A stretch of DNA of 64,000 nt from Paenibacillus sp. FSL K6-0276 (GTDB lineage: Bacteria > Bacillota > Bacilli > Paenibacillales > Paenibacillaceae). The first letter of the stretch is position 1. Each line of letters opens with the position of its first letter. The notes beneath the pieces were generated by a model that saw only the letters and a program-made list of their open reading frames with translations, was not told the origin of the DNA and made no database searches. The DNA lies in NCBI RefSeq assembly GCF_037977235.1, contig NZ_CP150276.1, forward strand, positions 4,960,001 through 5,024,000. Reading direction: 5' to 3'. This document shows positions 15,457 through 25,320 of this stretch, one piece after another. Both the position numbers and the translations under genes were made by a program.

Positions 15457-18400
15457 TTATTTAGACATTCTCAAAAGCAAGGTAATCGCTTCAGCTCTCG
15501 TTACCGGATCATTCGGAGCAAACCGATCATTGCCTTTGCCTAGGATCAGACCTGCCTCATATACCGCTGCAGCATACTCTTTTCCCCAAGCAGGAATTTG
15601 ATCGGCATCGGCAAAAGGCAGGGATGCCTTCGCACCGCTCTTCAAATCGAGTGCCCGCGCAACCAGCGCTACGAATTCAATCCGGGTCACTTTACCGTCA
15701 GGACGGAAAGAATTATCCTCATATCCCTTAATAAGTCCGGATTTGACTGCACTGGAGATGTAAGACTTCGCCCATGCCGGAATGCTAGATGCATCTTCAA
15801 ACGGAAGAGTTGTGTCCGCCTGCGGGAGTTTCAACGCACGGCCAAGCATAACCATCAGCTCACTGCGGTTCACCACAGCATTCGGACGGAATGTTCCGTC
15901 TTCATAACCCTTGATAATTCCACGTTCTACTGCGGTAACAATAGAATCGAGTGCCCAGTGATTAGAGATGTCCGTAAACTTCGGCGGGTTAACCGAATTT
16001 CCGTTGTTACCATTGTTACCATTGTTACCGTTGTTGTTATTGTTACCGTTATTACCGTTGTTTCCATTGTTTCCGTTGTTTCCGTTGTTTTCGTTATTGC
16101 CCGTATCTTCATCTGCCTTGGCAACAGTTAAGACAAACGTCTTCTGAACCTGAACGCCGTCTTTTTCCAAAGTTGCTTTCAACGTCACTTGAGTAGAAAC
16201 GGATGGGCGTTTCACCTTACCGGTATTCGAAATTATATTCGTCTCACTTGAGGACCAAGTAATTAAGCTACCGCGCTTTCCTTCCGTTGGCAACACCACG
16301 TTTTGGGTTACCGATTCATTGGAGTCACCGGTAGCGAATCCAATGGCAAGATCCTCCCTATCAAGGTCGACATCGGCAGGCTTAGGCAGATCACTCAAAG
16401 TAATGGCCACCGTTTTTGTATTGAGCGGAACGGTAACGATACCTTTGACATTGTCTACAACACCCTCGGAAGCCTTCAGAATGTTGTTAACCATACTAGG
16501 CAATTGAATGCTGATTTGTGCATTGCTCGTATCAGCTTTAGCCTGCTCCAGACTGGTCGTAAATGTAAACACAAGCTGGTTTGCTTTTCTAACCACATTG
16601 TATCCTACTCTTCCGCCTTGGAATGCAGGATAGTTCTGAACATCCGCTACCACATTGTTGTTCTTATCGGCATCCGTAACCCACTCTTTAGGAATGCCAC
16701 GGCCCACAATAATTTCGTATTTTGTGTTCTGATCATAGATACGCTCAGTGATCAGCGAGTCCACCAATACCTTCGAGTTGACGGCCTGCCCCCACATATG
16801 CTGGGCCGATCCGCCCCCGCCAGGCGTATTACGAACACCAAGTTCATCATTGACTGCCGTCCAAGGGCTGGATTCTGTAGCAGGGTAAGCAACACCTTCC
16901 CACCAACTGAACGGTCCACTCATGGAATTTTCAATCATAAACTCGTAAGCTTTAATTCCCATGTCTCTGTATTTCTCACCGCGAAGCGCGGAGCTTCCGT
17001 AACCGGCATTATAAGCACTGGAGTAGAAACCGTGAGGATAACCGCCAAAGTTATACGGAGAATCGGTTGTCCCTTCGTTGACACGTCGCTCCATACCATA
17101 GGTGTATGTGTCGTCGAGCATCGTCAGGTTGATATTGTCCTCTGGCTGGTTCGCTCCAAACAAATATCCATCCCACAGCCATCTTCCGAACAGGAACATA
17201 GAAGCCCAGTTGGCATCCCGGGAGTCTTTCATCCGGTTCTCATCATTACTTTGCACGACAGATGCCGGAATATAGTTCAGAGCTTTGTCAGTGATTGTTT
17301 TTTGCAATTTGGCTGTGAAAGCAGCGAGTAGATCTTCGTATTGAGCCTTGGCCCATTCCGCCTCTGCCAGATAACTTTCATGGCCTTTCACCTTATACAG
17401 CTCACGCGCGATATATTCATAAGATGCCAAACCAGTCAGTGCGGAGTAATTGTCAATCGTCCAATACCCCAATGAATCTATAGCTTTCGTTTCTTTCATA
17501 ATTCGGCCGTCTCCAGCACGGTCGCTTTCAATACTTCTTGCCCCGAATTTTACTCTCTTATCGAAAACGGAACCCACTGATCCGTCATCCGCTTTCATCA
17601 TTTCATCAAATATGGATGTGTCACCTGTTTTACTCAAATATACGGCATAAGTCCACGGAAGCTTCCAGTTGGCATCCCAGAACAGGTTCGGATCCACTTG
17701 ACCAGTCTCGATGTTGATTCCTCCGGTAAGAGGTATGCTTTTCAGATACTCTTTTGCGTGTGCAAAGTCGCCGCTCTGAATCAATTGAACAACAATCCCG
17801 ATGGTATCGTGAGAGTAAAGTCTGGCATAACCATTCTCACCCACATGCAGATAATTGCCGTCTTTAATGATCATGTTGTAAATGTAGCCCGCTTTAAAAG
17901 CATTGACTAGCTCTTTATTCGGCAGATCGATATCAACTACTGTGGACAGCCGGTTATTCCAGTATGATTTCATCTCACTGTAGTTGCTATCAAACGTACC
18001 CAGTTTCGATACTTGCTCTCTCGTTAAAGATGTAAAGCTCGTTTTTCCCGCATCGAAATATTCATACTTATCCCCTTCGATGGCAAACTCTCTGATAACA
18101 GTCTCACCAGGTTTGATCGTATAAACTTCGTTTGCAGCCTGATTCATCGGAACCAGATTGGCAGATACAACCGGCAGCAGGCGCATCTCATCCGAATGAT
18201 TGGTAACCGTCATTCTGGAATAGTTAATAACGTAGTCTTTGCTTTCTACCGTCTGCTTGTTGCCAAACGATTCAATTTTATAGTCCATATTGTCTTTGGC
18301 AAACTCATTTATAAATACCGGCAGATAGCCTTCTGCGTTATACCATTTGATGCCCGACGTATTTGTCGCACCGAACGTAACGATTTGTTTAGTTGCCACA

Positions 18401-20307
18401 AACCCATTCTGCATAGGACGGGTTCCGCCGATCTGATAGGATCCATCGAGGAAAGCCAGAGTGGCGTTCTTGTCACCTTCAAAACCAAACCCAGCTGTCA
18501 TTTTAGGGTTCAATTCATACTGATATTTCAGTTCCAGTTGTAATCCGTCCAAGGCATTCAGCACTTTTGAATATGCCTTGATCCGTTCTTGCTCGGATGC
18601 ACCGGTATTCAAAGCTTGTGCTTCCTGGATCGCTTGATGCAAAGCATCTGCCGACTGGCTGGTGTAGCCAATCAGGGCCGCTTGGCTGATCGTCTCCATC
18701 TGTTTAGCCATTACATCCAGGTTCGTACTTAGCACTAGGTTATTAAATGCTGTTTGCACCTGATTTAATGCCGTATCAAGCTCTACCTGTTTAACATCCA
18801 CATCGTTCAAGCGCTCATGAGCGCTGCTCAATGCTATCTCCAAGGAAGACCAGCTCTGGAGCGTGTAAAGCTGTCTGTTATATTGCTTAAGCTCTTCAAT
18901 CAAGCCCTGCAGCGGGGCCCGATCCACGTTACCCTCTTTCACAATTCTCATGATGCCCGTGCCCAGACTCGCTTCAGATTTAAAGACACCTGATGTCGAT
19001 TTACCAAAGGACTCCTTTTGAGATTCAAAGTTTTTGGACATGATGACCCAGCGGTATTCCCCGGAGCCCCGCTCTTGTTGAGTCAGAACGAGCGCATACC
19101 GCGTATCCTGAAGGAGACTGTAGCTCAACTCCGCAGTAGTGAGTCCTCCGTCCACAATCCGGTTTTTGTCCACTGTCGTTTGGACTAGTGGATCTCCAGT
19201 CGGCAGCCCTTCACTGTTCACTGCATACAATTTGATAATCAAGTCGCTCACAGGCTCTTTATATCTTTTGACATTCACCTGTACATACTTCATATCAACA
19301 GCTTCCTTCACTGTGAAGGTTTGATATCTGTCCTGTTGATCGGTTTTAGCACCGAAAGTATACTCCTTGAACGCTTTATCCGTAAAATCGATTACAATGT
19401 TCGATTCTCTCTTCACCAGACCAACCTGCGCCGCTACCAAAGCATTGATAGCGCTGTCAACTTCTGGCTGGGTTGCCTCTGTTCGATCAAGTACAAGCTT
19501 GGCAGCAGCCAGCGTATTCACCAGAACCTGCCACGTCTCATTTGTATAAAGACCTTGCGTCATATTGCTAACTCTGTTGTATTCATTTTGCAGCGCCAAT
19601 TTATCCGCAAGTGCCATACTGCTTAAAGCAAGTCCAGAGAATGACATATTTCCGTTCTTCGCTACAACCTTTGTCAAACGCCCTTCAATTTTCAGCTTCA
19701 CATTAGCAGGCACGTTGACTTGATACTTATAGTTCTTGGAAACAGAATCGCCGTAGACGTTTCGGGTTACCGAAAGTACATCATCAGTATAGATGTTAAG
19801 ATCTACATCCGCTTGCCACAACCCAAGACCAAATACTAGGGTGGAATCCTGCGGTTGCGCTGCTACTTCAATATCCCAGCCAACATTGTTATAGCTCCCT
19901 TTATCTCGACTGGACTTTGGATAAAATAGACCTGTCCCCGTGTCATTTAAACCATATTCAAATCCTGGCATACCGTTGCTCCAGGTATAGGACATGTAAT
20001 CGGCATCGGTGCCTCTGTTCAATTTGCCCTCAGTTGCCGTATCCCCATATACGCTGAAGGTGACCGAGTTTGGGCCTGCCTTCTGAATTCGTTGAAGCTG
20101 ATTCAAGTTATCCGCTTTAAAATGCAGCCAGTCGATATCCCCCGTTTGTGTTAAATTCAGTGGAAACTCGCCATTGACCACGCCTTCATTAATCTTAGGA
20201 GCGGGTGCTGCGGGTGCTGCCTGCATAGAGTACACGGGACCGATGGATGTTATGAACAAGCACATGAGTACAATCTTTGAAATGACACTGTTAAGCGACC
20301 TTTTCAT
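15457..20307 (-). CDS. Very large SLH-anchored putative (alpha/alpha)6 glycosidase
   Basis: 1616 residues, secreted and cell-wall bound. In order: a signal peptide (1 to about 30); a beta-rich region resembling NPCBM-type carbohydrate-binding modules (about 60-230); three helical FIVAR-like spacers (about 235-300, 460-530, 550-610) with a beta module between the first two; a beta domain (about 610-790); an (alpha/alpha)6-barrel-like region (about 800-1190) with GYARLYSHDTIGIVVQLIQS, DPNLFWDANWKLPWTY and GGYPHGFYSSAYNAG; an atrophied bacterial Ig-like domain (about 1305-1392); an Asn/Gly linker (about 1403-1435); and three SLH domains (1436-1616). The central part recalls GH15/GH65-like clans, but I cannot assign a family. 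It lies in the GH65 phosphorylase locus, so it probably cuts an extracellular alpha-glucan for import. The start has AAGGAGG upstream. Confidence 0.8.
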   Translation of the reverse strand: MKRSLNSVISKIVLMCLFITSIGPVYSMQAAPAAPAPKINEGVVNGEFPLNLTQTGDIDWLHFKADNLNQLQRIQKAGPNSVTFSVYGDTATEGKLNRGTDADYMSYTWSNGMPGFEYGLNDTGTGLFYPKSSRDKGSYNNVGWDIEVAAQPQDSTLVFGLGLWQADVDLNIYTDDVLSVTRNVYGDSVSKNYKYQVNVPANVKLKIEGRLTKVVAKNGNMSFSGLALSSMALADKLALQNEYNRVSNMTQGLYTNETWQVLVNTLAAAKLVLDRTEATQPEVDSAINALVAAQVGLVKRESNIVIDFTDKAFKEYTFGAKTDQQDRYQTFTVKEAVDMKYVQVNVKRYKEPVSDLIIKLYAVNSEGLPTGDPLVQTTVDKNRIVDGGLTTAELSYSLLQDTRYALVLTQQERGSGEYRWVIMSKNFESQKESFGKSTSGVFKSEASLGTGIMRIVKEGNVDRAPLQGLIEELKQYNRQLYTLQSWSSLEIALSSAHERLNDVDVKQVELDTALNQVQTAFNNLVLSTNLDVMAKQMETISQAALIGYTSQSADALHQAIQEAQALNTGASEQERIKAYSKVLNALDGLQLELKYQYELNPKMTAGFGFEGDKNATLAFLDGSYQIGGTRPMQNGFVATKQIVTFGATNTSGIKWYNAEGYLPVFINEFAKDNMDYKIESFGNKQTVESKDYVINYSRMTVTNHSDEMRLLPVVSANLVPMNQAANEVYTIKPGETVIREFAIEGDKYEYFDAGKTSFTSLTREQVSKLGTFDSNYSEMKSYWNNRLSTVVDIDLPNKELVNAFKAGYIYNMIIKDGNYLHVGENGYARLYSHDTIGIVVQLIQSGDFAHAKEYLKSIPLTGGINIETGQVDPNLFWDANWKLPWTYAVYLSKTGDTSIFDEMMKADDGSVGSVFDKRVKFGARSIESDRAGDGRIMKETKAIDSLGYWTIDNYSALTGLASYEYIARELYKVKGHESYLAEAEWAKAQYEDLLAAFTAKLQKTITDKALNYIPASVVQSNDENRMKDSRDANWASMFLFGRWLWDGYLFGANQPEDNINLTMLDDTYTYGMERRVNEGTTDSPYNFGGYPHGFYSSAYNAGYGSSALRGEKYRDMGIKAYEFMIENSMSGPFSWWEGVAYPATESSPWTAVNDELGVRNTPGGGGSAQHMWGQAVNSKVLVDSLITERIYDQNTKYEIIVGRGIPKEWVTDADKNNNVVADVQNYPAFQGGRVGYNVVRKANQLVFTFTTSLEQAKADTSNAQISIQLPSMVNNILKASEGVVDNVKGIVTVPLNTKTVAITLSDLPKPADVDLDREDLAIGFATGDSNESVTQNVVLPTEGKRGSLITWSSSETNIISNTGKVKRPSVSTQVTLKATLEKDGVQVQKTFVLTVAKADEDTGNNENNGNNGNNGNNGNNGNNNNNGNNGNNGNNGNSVNPPKFTDISNHWALDSIVTAVERGIIKGYEDGTFRPNAVVNRSELMVMLGRALKLPQADTTLPFEDASSIPAWAKSYISSAVKSGLIKGYEDNSFRPDGKVTRIEFVALVARALDLKSGAKASLPFADADQIPAWGKEYAAAVYEAGLILGKGNDRFAPNDPVTRAEAITLLLRMSK
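16001..16099 (-). repeat. Asn/Gly linker microsatellite inside the SLH protein
   Basis: About eleven units of 9 bp (variants of AACAATGGT / AACAACGGT on the coding strand) encode NNG triplets, with one interruption of plain Asn codons. The linker separates the catalytic part from the SLH anchor. Such tandem units vary in length by slippage in steps of three codons, without frameshift. Confidence 0.8.
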
Positions 20308-20345
20308 TTTCCCCTTTGACCTCCTTATTTGATTGTGAAAAAAAT

Positions 20346-20376
20346 GGTTGGACTTTGGTTATGGCAAAGTCCAACC
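20346..20376 (-). terminator. Terminator between the binding-protein gene and the SLH enzyme gene
   Basis: A 12-bp stem GGTTGGACTTTG / CAAAGTCCAACC is followed on the minus strand by seven T. It lies 10 bases past the stop of the solute-binding protein gene and 38 bases before the SLH enzyme start, so it should limit read-through into the enzyme gene. Confidence 0.85.
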
Positions 20377-20385
20377 GCTCGATAA

Positions 20386-21660
20386 CTACTTTTCTCCGTA
20401 TTTGCTTTGGAGATCATTCAGCAATTGTTCAACCGTCAATCCGTCTTGCTTAAAGATGATTTCCTCTACGCCTTTAAGCAGATCAGCATGAAACGCTTTG
20501 GTTTGTTCAGGGTAAGCAAAAGGCATGCCCACTTTTTCCATATTGTCGAATACTGCTTTCAATTCAGGATTCTTCTCCAAATATTTAGGAAGCAGAGAAG
20601 ATACTGACGGTGAATATCCAACCGCCTCAATCGCATTCAATTGTGCTTCATCACGCAGCGCATACTTGATCACTTGCATAGCTTCTTCCTTATGCTTGCT
20701 GCCGTCCAGAATTGACAAGCCATGAGAGTAAGCGCTTTGTGCTTCTACCGTACCTTTAGGCATCGGCAAAGCAATCAATCCCATGTCAGGGTTGGCTTCT
20801 TTCAAATGGCCTACATACCATGGACCAGCTGTGGACATAGCACCTTTTTCTTGACTGAATACTTCGCCGTCCCATGGAGCCCCTACTTCGATCGGAGCAA
20901 TAGCAACCTTATTTTTGAGGAAAAGGTCCACGAAGAACTGCACTCCAGCTACGTTTTCTTTAGAATTAATCGTTTTTCCGAAGCCCCAGTCTCCGCCGAA
21001 AGCGTGAACATATTGAGTGATGTGAAATGGATCGATACTGCCGATAATACCTTTCACACCATCCTTAGTCATGGCTTTGGCCAGCTCAACGACCTCATCC
21101 ATCGTTTCCGGATATTTAGTAATTCCTGATTTTTCAAACATCTCTTTGTTGATCGCCATCATGGAAGTAGAAGAATCGTAAGGAATTCCATAAAGTTTAT
21201 TATCATCTGTCCAGCCTTTGTACAGCGATCCAGTAATGCGGTCTTTATCAAACCCCACTTTGTCGATCATCTCATCTAGTGGAGAGAGTACGCCTTTCTT
21301 GATATACTCATAGTTTCCTTCATCCGACATTGCGATGATATCAGGCCCTACCCCGGCAGCAATCGCCGTTGGAACCGCTTTCCAAAACTCATCACTGGTT
21401 GGATACATTTGCATCTTAACTTTAATGTTCGGATATTCTTTATCAATGCCGTCAACCATAAATTCGAAGTTCTTTTGTTCGGACGCATTGGCCCAGTATG
21501 CCATCGTGACTTCGACGGTTTCTTGCTTCTCCGTCTTTGCCGCTCCAGCGTTGTCTGAAGCTCCGTTGCCAGAGTTACCGGTATTGGATTTGTTGCCACA
21601 TGCTGCCGTAGACAGCATCAACATCAGAGAGCACAATAACAGGACTGACTTCTTTCTCAT
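20386..21660 (-). CDS. ABC transporter solute-binding lipoprotein (CUT1 sugar type)
   Basis: 424 residues. It has a lipoprotein signal peptide with lipobox LSTAAC (lipidated Cys21), then a Ser/Gly/Asn tether, and then a family-1 extracellular solute-binding domain (VEVTMAYWANASEQKNFEFM, VGPDIIAMSDEGNYEY, SAYSHGLSILDGSKHKEEAM). It captures a sugar outside the membrane for the two permeases at 28389-30155. The ATPase is not encoded here; a shared MsmX-type ATPase elsewhere is likely, as in Bacillus. The gene lies after the two-component genes and before the SLH enzyme. The sugar is probably an alpha-gluco-oligosaccharide, given the GH65 gene. Confidence 0.93.
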   Translation of the reverse strand: MRKKSVLLLCSLMLMLSTAACGNKSNTGNSGNGASDNAGAAKTEKQETVEVTMAYWANASEQKNFEFMVDGIDKEYPNIKVKMQMYPTSDEFWKAVPTAIAAGVGPDIIAMSDEGNYEYIKKGVLSPLDEMIDKVGFDKDRITGSLYKGWTDDNKLYGIPYDSSTSMMAINKEMFEKSGITKYPETMDEVVELAKAMTKDGVKGIIGSIDPFHITQYVHAFGGDWGFGKTINSKENVAGVQFFVDLFLKNKVAIAPIEVGAPWDGEVFSQEKGAMSTAGPWYVGHLKEANPDMGLIALPMPKGTVEAQSAYSHGLSILDGSKHKEEAMQVIKYALRDEAQLNAIEAVGYSPSVSSLLPKYLEKNPELKAVFDNMEKVGMPFAYPEQTKAFHADLLKGVEEIIFKQDGLTVEQLLNDLQSKYGEK

Positions 21661-21771
21661 TTGTCACTACCCCTTTTATTTAAGAAGATTCACCGTAAGT
21701 GGTGTTATCTTCATCTTAGCTATACAGCATTCGAGAGCAAACAGAGGATCTTTACATATCTTTGTGATTTT

Positions 21772-23376
21772 TTACTTTCCCATGCTTGTCTTTCGGTATT
21801 CGTTCGGAGGGAGCCCATAGATCTTCTTAAAGCTGATATAGTAGTTGTCAATACTGTTAAACCCTACCTTTTCCGCGATCTCATACGTTTTCAGTTTTCC
21901 TTCTTTAAGTAGCTCTAGAGACTTTTTCACACGATGTCCATTGATGTACGGGATCAGCATGGAACCGGTTTGCTCCTTAAAAATACGGCTCAGATAGCTG
22001 TTGTTCAGACCGACATAACCGGCTAGTTCATTCAGTGTCAAATCTTGATTGTAGTTCTGGTGAATATAATCAATGACCCGCTTAATCTTGTAGTTCGTAG
22101 ATGTGGCCGCATCCGTATAGCTCTCCTGCAGACTCTCCAGCTCCTGGATCAGCAGCAGGTGAAGATGCTCCAAACGCTCGGCGGACATGATTTCCTGCAT
22201 CCCATTATAGTCTTCCTCGCCGCTGTCCTCCTTCATGTGGGACTGAATCTGGCAGTGCAAATTCACGCACATTTCCAAAGTGGCATGACGTCCCAAAGAT
22301 CTCTTCTCCTTGATCGCGGCAAACATCTCATGAACTACGGAGATAGCAGAAGATACGTTCTTTTCGTCCATTTCCTTGCGAATGCGCTGTTCAAACAGAG
22401 TGAACGACGCCTTATCATTCAATTCCTTGATGCTCCCTGGTTCGTAGACAACAACGTTGCTGCGATCTTCATAAAATAGCATTTCGGCCGATTCCTGGGC
22501 TTCATGATAAGCTTTAGGAATATCAAGCAGACGGGCGTGCAGCCCGCTGATAAGAAAACTGACTTGTATGTTCAGAAACTGCTTCAATGTCTTTTCAATT
22601 TTACGGATGAGTCCCCAGCGTTCTTCCAGAATCTCATTCATACTTCTGATGCCGGAATACGTTTTTATAATAACCAGCTCGTTCGGACTCATCAGAAACA
22701 GCTCTAGCTCGCTGTACCGATTAAGCACTTCTTGCAAAATATTCAGGATCGAGAACCCGAGTAAATGCTCCATTCCCTTATTGTAACGTTCCTTCACCTT
22801 GTCATACTGATCAATCAACATAACAATGCAGAGCACATTGGGCTGTTTCAGCTTCAGATCGTACAGCTTTGTCTTTTGCTCAATTTCCCACTCATGACGA
22901 ACAACACCGACCGCTAAATCCCGAAAAAAAAGCGTTTTCAACTCATTCCGGTTCTTCTCCACATTTTGCTGTAAGGAAACAAGATGATCCCCCACAGGCT
23001 GATGATTCACCTGTGTCCGGACACGCTCCAACGCTTCAAATACAGCGGACTGGGTCAGATTCGGTTTATGAATATAATCGCATGCACCTAGCCTAAGCGC
23101 CTCTTGGGCATACTCAAACTCATTATGGCTGCTGAGAATAATAACTTTACAGGAATGTTTGGCGTGCCGGAGCTGCCTTAGAACCTCAAGCCCATCCATC
23201 AGTGGCATTCGGATATCTAAAAAAACCACATCCGGATGAAGCTCATCTATTTTCTCCAAAGCCTCTCTGCCGTTTGTAGCTTCGCCTACTAGGTAATAGC
23301 CATGATGTTTCCAGTCCACAAATGTCTTAAAATTCATTCGGATAAAGGACTCGTCGTCCACAATCATGATTTTCAT
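21772..23376 (-). CDS. YesN-type response regulator with AraC output domain
   Basis: 534 residues. The N-terminal receiver has phosphorylation site Asp54 in VVFLDIRMPLMDG. A long middle helical/ligand-like region follows. The C-terminal AraC DNA-binding domain has two helix-turn-helix units (LTLNELAGYVGLNNSYLSRI; YEIAEKVGFNSIDNYYISFK). It should activate the sugar locus when phosphorylated by the adjacent kinase; the two genes overlap by 4 bases. The gene is directly upstream of the binding-protein gene, which has its own gap of 111 bases and is a likely target promoter. Confidence 0.94.
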   Translation of the reverse strand: MKIMIVDDESFIRMNFKTFVDWKHHGYYLVGEATNGREALEKIDELHPDVVFLDIRMPLMDGLEVLRQLRHAKHSCKVIILSSHNEFEYAQEALRLGACDYIHKPNLTQSAVFEALERVRTQVNHQPVGDHLVSLQQNVEKNRNELKTLFFRDLAVGVVRHEWEIEQKTKLYDLKLKQPNVLCIVMLIDQYDKVKERYNKGMEHLLGFSILNILQEVLNRYSELELFLMSPNELVIIKTYSGIRSMNEILEERWGLIRKIEKTLKQFLNIQVSFLISGLHARLLDIPKAYHEAQESAEMLFYEDRSNVVVYEPGSIKELNDKASFTLFEQRIRKEMDEKNVSSAISVVHEMFAAIKEKRSLGRHATLEMCVNLHCQIQSHMKEDSGEEDYNGMQEIMSAERLEHLHLLLIQELESLQESYTDAATSTNYKIKRVIDYIHQNYNQDLTLNELAGYVGLNNSYLSRIFKEQTGSMLIPYINGHRVKKSLELLKEGKLKTYEIAEKVGFNSIDNYYISFKKIYGLPPNEYRKTSMGK

Positions 23377-25169
23377 GCGTATCCCTCTTTCCTTGTTCCA
23401 GCGTGGTTCTGAGGATGCTCCATGGCAGGTATCAGGATAAGAACGGTAGTTCCTTCCCCTTCTTGGCTATGTATGGTCACCCCATACCTCGCTCCAAAAT
23501 GAAGCTTTAGTCTTTTGGAGACATTGCCCACACCAATGGAATTCATCGTTTGCCCGTCCGACATTTCCTGTTGCAAGAGCCTACTTAGCTGTTCCTCCGA
23601 GATCCCCATCCCGTTATCCGAGATCGTAAACTGAATATCGTTGCCTTTTCTCTGCACACGTATACTCAAGTTATATTGACGAGAGTCTTCTGCAAAGCCG
23701 TGAAACACCGCATTCTCCACAAAAGGCTGCACCATGAATTTTAACGTTCTGCATTCCAAAACATTCGGTGCAACATCGATTTCAAAATCAAACACATTAA
23801 AGTACCTGAGCTGCAGCAGTTCCAGATAGCTGTGTATAAAGGCCACTTCTTCTTCAATAGAAACAAACTCCTGAGTATTACGTGTGGAAAAGGACAGAAC
23901 TTTGATCATATCATCTACCGTTTCCGTAATGTTGTTCGCCATTTGAGCCTGCGCCATCCATTTAATCACGGAGAGCGTATTATAAATGAAATGCGGATTA
24001 ATTTGATTTTGCAGCGCATTAAGTTCCGCACTCCGCTTCTTCTTCTCTTCAATTTTGGTTTGCTCAATCAATTCTTTGATTTCGGCAGTCATCCGGTTAA
24101 AGGAACGCGACAAATGTCCCACTTCATCCAGACTGTCCTGCTGAGCCGTAACATCAAAATCCCCCTTCTCTACCTTGCGCATCAGCCGATTGAGCCTTCG
24201 AATCGGATTGGTGATACTGCCGGATACAAGGTATGCTGTTACGAAACCCAACATAATCAACAAAAGAAGCAGCAGTGTAGAAAAATTGCGTATCTGGTTA
24301 ATTTCGGCGAGCAGCTTGTCACGAAGAACGATGCTGTAGAATTGCCATCCTGACACATTGGACTTATCGTGAACAACATAGTAGTTTTCTTTGTCCGGCT
24401 TCATTTTTGCCATGACCTGACTATATTCCATCCCAATCATGGCCGGATCTGAACTGAACACAACCATCCCTTTATCATCCACGATGAACTGGTTTACGTC
24501 CTGTTTGTCACCCAGTCCGCTGAATAGCTTCTCAAGCTTATCCATCCGGAAATTAATGAGCAGCACACCAAGCTTCTGATAGGTACCCACATCCACCAGT
24601 ACACGGCCTACAGATAGTACAGGGCGGGGCTTGGCGTACATCTGTTTCTCCTCGTGCATGCCGACCAGAATTGGCCTCTCCGCATTATTCACAATGGTCC
24701 GGTACCATGGTTCATGTACCGGACTATATCTATAATTGAAAGTCGTATCATAACCCCTACGGTAGATTAATGAACTATTTACAGGGTAGATCAGAATGGA
24801 ATCAATATCCGGATTAAATGACATCAACTCTTTGAAAACGTTATCACTTATGTAGCGAAAATCCATACTTTTTTCAAACGTCTCATAGGTTTCAGCAGAA
24901 TAATCCTTCGACAAAATCTGCATCAGTCTTTCGTCATAAAAAGGCTGCTCCGAAGATTTGAACATACTGCTAACAAACGAGTCCGCAGTGGATACCATCT
25001 GCTGATTCGTCTCCTGAAACGATTTCACAATGCGGGATTCAAAAACGGACATGGCGTATATGTAGAAGTAAATACTAATCACCACGAGAGGAACAATCAT
25101 CAACAGCGTGTAGGTCAAAAACAGCTTTTGCCGTATGTTGCGATCCCGAAACCTACTCCATTTCCGCAT
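23373..25169 (-). CDS. YesM-type sensor histidine kinase
   Basis: 598 residues in the membrane. TM1 is about 17-40 and TM2 about 297-316, enclosing an extracellular dCache-like sensor of about 250 residues. A HAMP segment follows (320-372), then a His_kinase domain with phospho-acceptor His393 in QINPHFIYNTLS, then an ATPase domain (VQPFVENAVFHGF; ISDNGMGISEEQL; GIGNVSKRL-type G box as IGVGNVSKRL). It senses an extracellular sugar or the state of the binding protein and signals to the adjacent regulator. The start ATG at 25169 has AAAAGGAGAGG upstream. Confidence 0.94.
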   Translation of the reverse strand: MRKWSRFRDRNIRQKLFLTYTLLMIVPLVVISIYFYIYAMSVFESRIVKSFQETNQQMVSTADSFVSSMFKSSEQPFYDERLMQILSKDYSAETYETFEKSMDFRYISDNVFKELMSFNPDIDSILIYPVNSSLIYRRGYDTTFNYRYSPVHEPWYRTIVNNAERPILVGMHEEKQMYAKPRPVLSVGRVLVDVGTYQKLGVLLINFRMDKLEKLFSGLGDKQDVNQFIVDDKGMVVFSSDPAMIGMEYSQVMAKMKPDKENYYVVHDKSNVSGWQFYSIVLRDKLLAEINQIRNFSTLLLLLLIMLGFVTAYLVSGSITNPIRRLNRLMRKVEKGDFDVTAQQDSLDEVGHLSRSFNRMTAEIKELIEQTKIEEKKKRSAELNALQNQINPHFIYNTLSVIKWMAQAQMANNITETVDDMIKVLSFSTRNTQEFVSIEEEVAFIHSYLELLQLRYFNVFDFEIDVAPNVLECRTLKFMVQPFVENAVFHGFAEDSRQYNLSIRVQRKGNDIQFTISDNGMGISEEQLSRLLQQEMSDGQTMNSIGVGNVSKRLKLHFGARYGVTIHSQEGEGTTVLILIPAMEHPQNHAGTRKEGYA

Positions 25170-25253
25170 GATGAGATCCTCTCCTTTTGTAACATTTTGT
25201 TGTATTTTGACGAATTAATCTTATGCTATATCCTCTTTTTCTTCAATAGCAAA

Positions 25254-25298
25254 CTATGTAAGCTGAACGGATAAGACGAATTCGTTCAACTTACATAG
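25254..25298 (-). terminator. Hairpin after beta-phosphoglucomutase
   Basis: CTATGTAAGCTGAACG pairs with CGTTCAACTTACATAG (15 of 16). It lies between pgmB and the kinase gene. The T run is weak (TTTGC), so it could be a weak terminator or an RNA-stability hairpin. Confidence 0.6.
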
Positions 25299-25320
25299 TA
25301 TTTTGAGAATTAAATTATGA

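Noticed and set aside
16303..17331. Long (342-codon) plus-strand frame
   Set aside because: It is antisense to the SLH glycosidase, whose frame, start, signal peptide and domains are convincing; the opposite frame has no recognisable features.
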